Assembly: GCA_018262315.1 (NCBI GenBank)
Contig: JAGSPS010000056.1
Location: 1-12,158 of the forward strand
DNA length: 12,158 nt
Source of the DNA: Deltaproteobacteria bacterium
GTDB taxonomy: Bacteria; Myxococcota_A; UBA9160; PR03
Direction of reading: 5' to 3'
The notes beneath the pieces were generated by a model, which worked only from the letters and a program-made list of their open reading frames with translations, did no database searches and was not told where the DNA came from. Positions 6,696 to 12,158 of this stretch are shown piece by piece; positions within the stretch are counted from its first letter, which is position 1, and every line of letters starts with the position of its first letter. Made by a program: the position numbers and the translations under genes.

Positions 6696-6705
6696 CCTCG
6701 CGAGG
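6696..6705. promoter_or_regulatory. Palindrome overlapping the ribosome-binding region of the mutase large subunit
   Basis: CCTCGCGAGG is a perfect 10-base palindrome ending 9 bases before the large-subunit ATG, and its minus-strand copy of GAGG runs into the ribosome-binding site. It could be an operator half-site or chance in GC-rich DNA. Confidence 0.2.
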
Positions 6706-6744
6706 CCCCCGGCCCGCGCAGGGGGCGATCATGCCCACGTCGCC

Positions 6745-6771
6745 GGGATCGCGCCAGAAGGGAGCGATCCC
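6745..6771. promoter_or_regulatory. Inverted repeat in the divergent gap between mutase operon and glycosyltransferase: candidate operator
   Basis: GGGATCGC (6745-6752) and GCGATCCC (6764-6771) are perfect 8-base inverted arms with an 11-base spacer. They lie near the middle of the 145-base gap between two divergent starts, where a shared operator would sit. No regulator gene is adjacent and no convincing -35/-10 pair was seen on either strand, so the site is only a candidate. Confidence 0.3.
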
Positions 6772-6831
6772 CCCTTGGAGCCGCAGGTTTCTCGCGGGCC
6801 GGACGAAGAGGGAGGGTCGGAGGCCCTCCTG

Positions 6832-8049
6832 ATGCGCATCGTCCTCGCTGCCGAAGGAACCCGCGGCGACTTGCAGCCGATGATCGAGCTGGGCGCCCGG
6901 CTGGCAGGCGCCGGTCACGACGCCGTCCTCTGCGCTTCGTCCGATTTCGCCGCGCACGCGGCGTCGCGTGGCCTGCGCTTCGTCACGTGTGGAAACTCGT
7001 TTCGCGACTTTCTCGCCGAGCACGCCGACGTCATCGACCGCCATCCGGCGCGCGCGCTCACGGAAGGCATCCGTTACCTGCGGCAGCACTTCGCGACGCG
7101 GCTCGCCGCACTGGTCGATCTCGCGCGGGGCGCAGATCTGATCGTCGGCGCAGGCGCGGAGATGGCGGCGTCGAGCGCGGCCGAGATGCGCGGCGCCGCG
7201 TATCGCTATGTCGCGTACTGCCCGGCGATGTTTCCCTCCCGCGAACACGGGCCGATCTTCACGCCGTGGCAGGGTCTGCCCGGCTGGGTGAACCGGGCGC
7301 TGTGGCCGCTGGTCATCAAGCCGCTCACCTGGTCGCTGCGCAGCGTGCTCGCTCCCGCGCGCCGCCGCCTGGGTCTCGATCCGCGCGCCGACATGCTCGC
7401 GCTGCTGCTCGGCAGCCGGCCGCTGCTCGCCGTCGATCCTTCGCTGGGTCGCGCACCGGCCGACGCGCCGTTTCCGGTCGACCAGATGGCGTCACTGCAT
7501 CCGCTCGACGGCGAGCCACTGCCCGCCAAGCTCGAGTCCTTCCTGGAGTCGGGACCGCCTCCGGTGTATCTCGGCTTCGGCAGCATGCCGGACCCCGATC
7601 CGGCGGGCACGACGCGCACGCTCGTGGACGCGGTCACACGCGTCGGCTGTCGCGCCGTGATCAGCGCGGGCTGGGCCGAACTCGGCGACGGCGCGCTTCC
7701 CGAAGGTGTGATCGCGATCGCAGCGGTCTCCCATCCGACGCTCTTCCCGCGCTGTGCCGCCGTCGTGCACCACGGCGGTGCCGGCACCACGACGACGGCG
7801 GCGCGCGCCGGCGTACCGCAGCTCGTCGTGCCGCACATCGCCGACCAGTTCTACTGGGCGCGCCGCGTCGCGCAGCTCGGTGTCGCCGTGCCGGCGATGG
7901 CGCGTCGCCGGCTGGACGCCGGGGGGCTCGCCACGGCACTCGAGGCGATCCTCGACAACGAGATCGTCAGCGAGCGCGCGCGCGACCTGGGCGCGCAACT
8001 GCGCGCCGAAGCGGCGGCGGCGGATCCCGTGCGCGCGCTCCTCGGCTAG
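6832..8049 (+). CDS. GT1-family glycosyltransferase (UDP-glucuronosyl/sterol glucosyltransferase-like, MGT type)
   Basis: 405 residues with GT-B architecture. The N-terminal half opens with MRIVLAAEGTRGDLQPMIEL, the GxRGDxQP acceptor-side signature of sterol- and macrolide-type glycosyltransferases. The C-terminal half carries GFGSMPDPDP, then VHHGGAGTTTTAARAGVPQL from about residue 312 (His313-His314-Gly-Gly) and VPHIADQFYWARRV, the nucleotide-sugar binding motif. It should transfer a sugar from a nucleotide donor to a lipophilic small molecule; neither donor nor acceptor can be read from the sequence. No signal peptide or membrane segment is obvious, so a cytoplasmic or membrane-face enzyme is likely. 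The ATG has GGAGG eight bases upstream. It stands alone, divergent from the mutase operon and convergent with the acetate kinase gene. Confidence 0.9.
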   Translation: MRIVLAAEGTRGDLQPMIELGARLAGAGHDAVLCASSDFAAHAASRGLRFVTCGNSFRDFLAEHADVIDRHPARALTEGIRYLRQHFATRLAALVDLARGADLIVGAGAEMAASSAAEMRGAAYRYVAYCPAMFPSREHGPIFTPWQGLPGWVNRALWPLVIKPLTWSLRSVLAPARRRLGLDPRADMLALLLGSRPLLAVDPSLGRAPADAPFPVDQMASLHPLDGEPLPAKLESFLESGPPPVYLGFGSMPDPDPAGTTRTLVDAVTRVGCRAVISAGWAELGDGALPEGVIAIAAVSHPTLFPRCAAVVHHGGAGTTTTAARAGVPQLVVPHIADQFYWARRVAQLGVAVPAMARRRLDAGGLATALEAILDNEIVSERARDLGAQLRAEAAAADPVRALLG

Positions 8050-8126
8050 GAACTGCGAAGCCGACGCGTGAGCCGCGGGGGCGGACGTTCGTTGTCGAAC
8101 CTCTTCTTCTGAAGCCCGTATGCCGA

Positions 8127-8238
8127 GCGCGGGCGGGGGACTCGGCCGAAACAATCCGCAGGCGGCCGCCCAACTCACTTTGCGAAGCCGCTGATCTCCG
8201 TCCGCCGAGGACGTTTCGGCCGAGTCCCCCGCCCGCGC
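8127..8238. repeat. Perfect 26-bp inverted repeat around a 60-base loop, between convergent genes
   Basis: The left arm (8127-8152, ending GACTCGGCCGAAAC) and the right arm (8213-8238, starting GTTTCGGCCGAGTC) are exact reverse complements over 26 bases. The 60-base loop contains a smaller palindrome, GGCGGCCGCC (8161-8170). The 10-mer TGCGAAGCCG occurs in the loop (8181-8190) and again just after the glycosyltransferase stop (8054-8063). The whole 8050-8324 gap otherwise holds no gene that I can support. Neither arm is followed by a T-run, so a classical bidirectional terminator is not clearly present. A MITE-like or lineage-specific palindromic repeat, or a structured 3' end shared by the two convergent transcripts, are the alternatives. 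Confidence 0.85.
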
Positions 8239-8324
8239 GCCTCGCAGCAACGATCCAGAACAGGTGCGGATCCGCGGAGGCGCGCATCGGCCCCGGGCTC
8301 AACGGCCCATCCCGAATCACGCTC

Positions 8325-9557
8325 CTAGCGGTGGGAACGTGCGATCGCGCGCAGCGTCTCGCGCGCGATCATCTGCTCTTCGTGGGTGGGAACGACGAGC
8401 ACGGTCACGGGCGAAGCAGACGTCGAGATGCGGCAGATTTCTTCGAAGCCGCGCGCCGCGAGGTTGCGCTGCGTGTCGAGCTGGACGCCCATGCAGCCGA
8501 GCCCCTGCACGGCGAGCGAGCGCACACTGGCACTGCCCTGGCCGATGCCGCCGGTGAAGACGAGGACGTCGAGCCCGCCCATCGCGGCGACGTAGGCGCC
8601 GATGTACTTGCGCACGCGGTAGCTGAACGCCTGCAACGCCAGCAGCGCGCGGCGATCACCCGCGCCGGCCGCTCGCTCGATCTCGCGCATGTCACTCGAG
8701 ATTCCCGAGAGCCCGAGCAGGCCGCTGCGCTCGTTGAGCAGCTCGTCGAGCCGTGCCGCGTCCAGTTGTTCGGTGCGCTCGAGATGGAGCAGCACGCCGG
8801 GATCGACGTCACCGCAGCGCGTGCCCATGATGAGCCCCTCACCGGGCGTCATTCCCATCGACGTGTCGATCGACCGGCCGTGGTCCACCGCGCACAGCGA
8901 GGCCCCATTGCCGAGGTGACAACTCACGATCGAGAGCGCGTCGTACGGGCGCCCGAGGTGCTGCGCTGCCGCCAGCGAGACGTAGGCGTGCGACGTCCCG
9001 TGAAAGCCGTAGCGACGCACGCCCTTCCGCTCGTAGTACTCGTAGGGTAGGCCGTAGAGGTACGCGTGCGGCGGCAGCGTCTGGTGGAATGCGGTGTCGA
9101 ACACCGCGACGTGCGGAACGTCCGGAAACACGCGGCGTGCCTCGCGGATGCCCGCGGCGTTCACCGGATTGTGCAGCGGTGCGAGCGGACCCAGCGCCTC
9201 GATCGCACCCAGCACGTCGTCGTCCACCACGACGGCCTGCGCGAAGCGCTCGCCGCCGTGCACCACGCGATGGCCGACCATGGCGATCTCCGAGAGATCG
9301 CGCAGCACGCCAGCGTCGGGCGCCGACAGCTCGCGCACCATCGCGTCGAAGGCTTCGCGATAGCCGCCCTGCGGCAGCTCGCGGCGCCGCTCGCCGTTCG
9401 GCCCGCGCTGCACGAGTCGAGTCCCGTCCGCGCCGATGCGCTCCACCATTCCGTGCGCGGCGCTCACTTCGCTCGCCGCATCGAAGATGCTGTACTTCAG
9501 CGAAGACGATCCGCTGTTCACGACGAGGATCTTCTCGACGACTTCCTTCCCGGGCAT
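8325..9557 (-). CDS. ackA: Acetate kinase
   Basis: 410 residues, close to the family's usual 400. It interconverts acetyl phosphate + ADP and acetate + ATP in the cytoplasm. Visible active-site residues are Asn14 in VVNSGSSSLKYSIF, Arg97 in GHRVVHGGE, His129 in APLHNP, Asp154 in VFDTAFHQTLP, His186 in YGFHGTSH, Arg247 in MGTRCGDVDPG and Glu394 region in VPTHEEQMIARET. The ASKHA-fold adenosine motif, usually GIGEN, reads GIGQG (337-341), and the usual TRSGD reads TRCGD. These are mild departures and do not argue against activity. The ATG lies 4 bases after the pyruvate kinase stop, so the two are almost certainly co-translated. Together with the upstream phosphoketolase it would harvest ATP from acetyl phosphate. 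No phosphotransacetylase is in the window. Confidence 0.96.
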   Translation of the reverse strand: MPGKEVVEKILVVNSGSSSLKYSIFDAASEVSAAHGMVERIGADGTRLVQRGPNGERRRELPQGGYREAFDAMVRELSAPDAGVLRDLSEIAMVGHRVVHGGERFAQAVVVDDDVLGAIEALGPLAPLHNPVNAAGIREARRVFPDVPHVAVFDTAFHQTLPPHAYLYGLPYEYYERKGVRRYGFHGTSHAYVSLAAAQHLGRPYDALSIVSCHLGNGASLCAVDHGRSIDTSMGMTPGEGLIMGTRCGDVDPGVLLHLERTEQLDAARLDELLNERSGLLGLSGISSDMREIERAAGAGDRRALLALQAFSYRVRKYIGAYVAAMGGLDVLVFTGGIGQGSASVRSLAVQGLGCMGVQLDTQRNLAARGFEEICRISTSASPVTVLVVPTHEEQMIARETLRAIARSHR

Positions 9558-9561
9558 GGTC

Positions 9562-11013
9562 TCATCGATCTGCCGTCGGGGACGGACCCGCGCCGACGAA
9601 CAGGAATTCGATGCGATGATTGGCGTCGGGGCTGCGCTGCGACGGGCCCGCCACCAGCATCGCGATGTTGCCGGGCAACTGCTGCTCGTGCAGCCAGTGC
9701 TTGGCGAAGTCGCGCCACTCGGTCGGTTCCTCGACCACCTCGATCGGCCACACGCCGTAGGAGAAGACCAATCCCTGGCAGGTGGCCGCGCTCTCCGAGG
9801 GCGACGCGATCCAGACCGACGGTTTGAAGCGCGAGATCATGCGCGCCGTGGCGCCGCTTCGCGTCGGCACGAACACCGCCGCGCACGACACGGTATGAAG
9901 AGCGTGCTCCACGACCGACGCGATCTTCTCGGCGGCGCTCGGACGCGGCTGCCCGTCGATCCCTTCGCGCAACGCGCCGAGGCCGGCACGCGAGCGGTGC
10001 GGCTCGGTGGCGGCGGCGATCTTCGCCAGCATCGCCACCGCCTCTTCGGGATGATCTCCCATCGCCGACTCGCCGGAGAGCATCACGCAATCGGTGCCGT
10101 CGAGAATGGCGTTGGCGACGTCGGTGGCCTCGGCGCGCGTGGGCAATCGGTTCGTCACCATCGACTCGAGCATCTGCGTCGCGGTGATCACCGGCTTGCC
10201 CGCTAGATTGGCTCGTGCGATCAGTTGCTTCTGGGTGACCGCGATCTCTTCCAGCGGTACTTCCACGCCGAGGTCGCCGCGCGCGACCATGATCCCGTCG
10301 GCCGCTGCGAGGATTGCGTCGAAATGCGTCAGCGCGTCGGCGCGCTCGATCTTCGCGACGAGGAACGGCTGCTTGCCGGCCGCGCGGGCCGCCTCGCGCA
10401 CGGCCTCGACGTCCGCCGCCGTCTCCACGAACGACTGGCTCACCGCGTCGACGCCGTGCTCGAGCGCGAATTCGAGGCAGGCGCGATCGTGGGCCGTGAA
10501 GGCGCTGATGCCGAGGTCGATGCCAGGCAGGTTCAAGCCCTTGCGCGAACGCAGCTCTCCGCCGACCGACACCTTGCAGTGCACGTCGTCACCCGCGACG
10601 CGCTCGACCTGGAGCTGCACCAGGCCGTCGTTCAGGAACAGCAGATCGCCGGGCTTCACCACGCGCGGCAGGCGCTCGAAGCTCATCGAGACGCGCTGCG
10701 CGTCGCCGACGACGTCGCGGGTCGTCAACGTGAAGGAGTCGCCCGGACGGAGCTGGATCGGTTCGGGCTCGATCCGGCCGAGACGCATCTTGGGACCGGG
10801 CAGGTCGGCGAGGATGGCGACGCGCCGGCCGGTCGCGCGCGCTGCGGCGCGGATCCGCGCGATCGACTCGCCGTGCCCGCGAAACTCGCCGTGCGAGAAG
10901 TTGAGCCGCGCGACGTCGAGCCCGGCGCGCATCAGGCGCTCGAGCATCGCAGGCGAGTCCGACGCCGGGCCGATCGTCGCAATGATCTTGGTCTTGTGAT
11001 TCGGCAGCGTCAT
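9562..11013 (-). CDS. pyk: Pyruvate kinase
   Basis: 483 residues, normal for bacterial type. It transfers phosphate from phosphoenolpyruvate to ADP. Motifs in order: TKIIATIGPAS (8-18), ARLNFSHG (35-42), ADLPGPKMRLG (69-79), the catalytic Lys221 and metal ligand Glu223 in VAKIERAD, MVARGDLGVEV with Asp247, ITATQMLESM (276-285) and PTRAEATDVANAILDGTD. The usual MLSGETAMG reads MLSGESAMG. The B domain and C-terminal domain are both present; the latter (about 360-483) has the alpha/beta fold and ends PSPTADR. The start is the ATG at 11013 with only a weak, distant GAGG upstream, 29 bases after the LOG gene stop, and the gene is followed by acetate kinase after 4 bases. The arrangement puts two ATP-forming steps in one operon. 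Confidence 0.96.
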   Translation of the reverse strand: MTLPNHKTKIIATIGPASDSPAMLERLMRAGLDVARLNFSHGEFRGHGESIARIRAAARATGRRVAILADLPGPKMRLGRIEPEPIQLRPGDSFTLTTRDVVGDAQRVSMSFERLPRVVKPGDLLFLNDGLVQLQVERVAGDDVHCKVSVGGELRSRKGLNLPGIDLGISAFTAHDRACLEFALEHGVDAVSQSFVETAADVEAVREAARAAGKQPFLVAKIERADALTHFDAILAAADGIMVARGDLGVEVPLEEIAVTQKQLIARANLAGKPVITATQMLESMVTNRLPTRAEATDVANAILDGTDCVMLSGESAMGDHPEEAVAMLAKIAAATEPHRSRAGLGALREGIDGQPRPSAAEKIASVVEHALHTVSCAAVFVPTRSGATARMISRFKPSVWIASPSESAATCQGLVFSYGVWPIEVVEEPTEWRDFAKHWLHEQQLPGNIAMLVAGPSQRSPDANHRIEFLFVGAGPSPTADR

Positions 11014-11042
11014 GGGTGTGCGTCAGCCTCGCGGCGCAGGCT

Positions 11043-11780
11043 CTATTCGTTCAGCGCGGCCTGGGCGCGCAGCCACTCCTCGCGATTGGCGCGGATCAGC
11101 GCGACCGCGTCCTCGATGGCGGTCACGCAATGGGGGATGCCAAAGTCCACGGCGCTGGCGAGTTCGCCGTCCGCGTGGAGCATCGACCGGCGGCCCCATT
11201 CGACCAGCTCGGCCCACATCCTGCCGACCAGGATCAGCGGCGTGGCGTAGAGCTTGCGCACCTGGAGCAGCTGCCAGACCAGCGACATCTCGAGCAGCGT
11301 GCCGATGCCCCCCGGCACGACGACGAAGGCGTCCGATACGATCATGAATTGGTGCAAGCGCGAGAAAAAGGTGCGATGCGCGTACGCGCGCCCGACGAAT
11401 GGATTGGTGCCCTGCTCGAAGGGCAGATCCACGCGGATGCCGACCGAGCGCTCGAGCGCGTTCGGATCGACCGACACGGCGCCCTCGTTGGCGGCCTGCA
11501 TCAACCCCGGGCCGCCGCCCGTGACGATGTCGCAACCCATCGCGGTCAGCTCCGCAGCGAGCTGCTTCACGGCTTCGTAGGTCGGCGAGCCGGGCTGGAG
11601 GCGCGCGGAGCCGAAGATCGTGACGCGATAGTTCCCGCGCTTGGTGCGCCGGAACCGCGTCAGCTGGTTGACGACTTCCCAGAGGCCCTCGATGGCACCA
11701 TCGAGCAGGCGCGCCGACGCCTCCTCGTCACGGTAATAGACGACGTCGGTCTGTCCGAAGGCAGGTTTGGATTCGCTCAT
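11043..11780 (-). CDS. LOG-family protein (TIGR00730; nucleoside 5'-monophosphate phosphoribohydrolase-like)
   Basis: 245 residues with a Rossmann-type fold. GGGPGLMQAANEGA (88-101) and PGGIGTLLE (156-164) are the two LOG-family signatures (GGGxGLM and PGGxGTxxE). Characterised relatives hydrolyse AMP or cytokinin nucleotides to a free base and ribose 5-phosphate; many database entries still call them lysine decarboxylases, which is wrong. The N-terminal about 45 residues precede the core and look helical, as in the longer bacterial members. The ATG has a GAGGA site five bases upstream. It sits between the phosphoketolase (39-base gap) and pyruvate kinase (29-base gap) genes, so it is probably in the same transcript. 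If it acts on nucleotides, its ribose 5-phosphate could enter the pentose phosphate pool used by phosphoketolase. Confidence 0.9.
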   Translation of the reverse strand: MSESKPAFGQTDVVYYRDEEASARLLDGAIEGLWEVVNQLTRFRRTKRGNYRVTIFGSARLQPGSPTYEAVKQLAAELTAMGCDIVTGGGPGLMQAANEGAVSVDPNALERSVGIRVDLPFEQGTNPFVGRAYAHRTFFSRLHQFMIVSDAFVVVPGGIGTLLEMSLVWQLLQVRKLYATPLILVGRMWAELVEWGRRSMLHADGELASAVDFGIPHCVTAIEDAVALIRANREEWLRAQAALNE

Positions 11781-11819
11781 CGTTCCTCGTCGATTCGTCG
11801 GGTTCTCGCCGCTGGCGGC

Positions 11820-12158
11820 TCAGACGTTGTCGCCCTCCGTGGACGTGCGCGCCACCCCCGCGGCCTCCTCCCGGCCCCAGCGCCAGCCGCGGATCTCGGG
11901 CATGTCGTCGCCGTAGCGCCGGATGTACTGCGAGTGCTCGAGCAGTTTGTCGCGGATTGCCTGCTTTGCGTAGGCTGCGCGCGCGCCGAGCTTCGGGACG
12001 CGGTCGATCACGTCGCTGACCAGGTGGAAGCGGTCGAGGTCGTTCAGCACCGCCATGTCGAAGGGCGTCGTGGTGGTGCCTTCTTCCTTGTAACCGCGGA
12101 CGTGCATGTTGTCGTGATTGGTGCGCCGGTAGGTCAACCGGTGGATCAGCCACGGATA
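11820..12158 (-). CDS. xfp: Phosphoketolase (xylulose 5-phosphate/fructose 6-phosphate), C-terminal 112 residues only
   Basis: The frame is open to the right edge of the window, so only the last 112 residues of a protein usually near 800 are present. Diagnostic segments are YRRTNHDNMHVRGYKEEG, TTTTPFDMAVLNDLDRFHLV, an AKQAIRDKLLEHSQYIRRYG helix and DDMPEIRGWRWG; these belong to the C-terminal domain of the thiamine-diphosphate phosphoketolases. The enzyme cleaves xylulose 5-phosphate (and often fructose 6-phosphate) with phosphate to give acetyl phosphate plus glyceraldehyde 3-phosphate (or erythrose 4-phosphate). The catalytic thiamine domains lie outside the window and cannot be checked. 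The gene is upstream of the LOG, pyruvate kinase and acetate kinase genes on the same strand. Acetyl phosphate made here is the substrate of the acetate kinase at the operon's end. Confidence 0.93.
   Translation of the reverse strand, partial: YPWLIHRLTYRRTNHDNMHVRGYKEEGTTTTPFDMAVLNDLDRFHLVSDVIDRVPKLGARAAYAKQAIRDKLLEHSQYIRRYGDDMPEIRGWRWGREEAAGVARTSTEGDNV

Noticed and set aside
5491..7248. A 585-codon minus-strand open frame across the mutase start and the glycosyltransferase
   Set aside because: Out of frame with the mutase, low-complexity Arg/Ala/Gly content, and it contains no domain.
8266..8275. Palindrome GCGGATCCGC near the acetate kinase 3' end
   Set aside because: A 10-base palindrome is easily explained by chance in GC-rich sequence and has no supporting context.
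7967..8320. Minus-strand open frame of 117 codons across the 8050-8324 gap, considered as a small gene
   Set aside because: It reads through both arms of the inverted repeat, which yields related peptide segments on opposite strands, and has no ribosome-binding site or family resemblance.
6189..9050. A 953-codon open frame on the plus strand spanning part of the mutase gene, the glycosyltransferase and part of acetate kinase
   Set aside because: It crosses three well-supported genes in the wrong frame and is arginine-rich with no family signature. Long spurious frames are expected at this GC content.
11043..11780. Lysine decarboxylase label for the LOG-family protein
   Set aside because: The PGGxGTxxE motif belongs to the phosphoribohydrolase family and no pyridoxal-phosphate decarboxylase features are present.

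Overview
This is a GC-rich, densely coded bacterial window. It holds twelve protein genes, two of them cut by the window edges, and no gene-free stretch over 300 bases (the longest is about 275 bases, 8050-8324). No tRNA, rRNA, CRISPR array or insertion sequence was seen. The gene content suggests an uncultured, probably aerobic or facultative Gram-negative bacterium of the deltaproteobacterial/Myxococcota type. The basis is two exported proteins with PEP-CTERM-like tails, a periplasmic Spy/CpxP-like protein beside an ECF sigma factor, and a B12-dependent acyl-CoA mutase. The lineage call is inference and weak.

Layout. (1) Bases 1-1119, minus: a Spy/CpxP/CnrX-like periplasmic protein followed by an ECF sigma factor that runs off the left edge, with a strong GC hairpin between them. 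This looks like an envelope-stress or metal-response unit. (2) Bases 1230-3606, plus: a secreted GH44-type glucanase, then, 4 bases on, a small cysteine-rich secreted protein that looks like a metzincin without its zinc ligands. Both carry a signal peptide and a PEP-CTERM-like C-terminus, so they are probably exported and sorted together. (3) Bases 3603-6686, minus: a three-gene operon for a two-subunit adenosylcobalamin acyl-CoA mutase (large subunit, B12-binding small subunit) and its MeaB-type GTPase chaperone. The large subunit lacks the canonical methylmalonyl-CoA residues and instead has Val and Glu where 2-hydroxyisobutyryl-CoA mutase has Ile and Asp. This is the most unusual item in the window. 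(4) Bases 6832-8049, plus: a GT1-type glycosyltransferase, divergent from the mutase operon. (5) Bases 8127-8238: a perfect 26-bp inverted repeat around a 60-base loop, between convergent genes. (6) Bases 8325-12158, minus: phosphoketolase (C-terminal end only), a LOG-family phosphoribohydrolase, pyruvate kinase and acetate kinase, closely spaced as an operon.

How the genes fit together. Phosphoketolase makes acetyl phosphate and glyceraldehyde 3-phosphate (or erythrose 4-phosphate) from sugar phosphates. Acetate kinase turns acetyl phosphate into acetate and ATP, and pyruvate kinase collects ATP at the end of the glyceraldehyde 3-phosphate branch. The right-hand operon is therefore a coherent substrate-level phosphorylation module. 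The LOG protein releases ribose 5-phosphate in characterised relatives and could feed the same pentose phosphate pool, although it may simply be a housekeeping passenger. The mutase operon would rearrange the carbon skeleton of a short-chain acyl-CoA, possibly a hydroxylated one.
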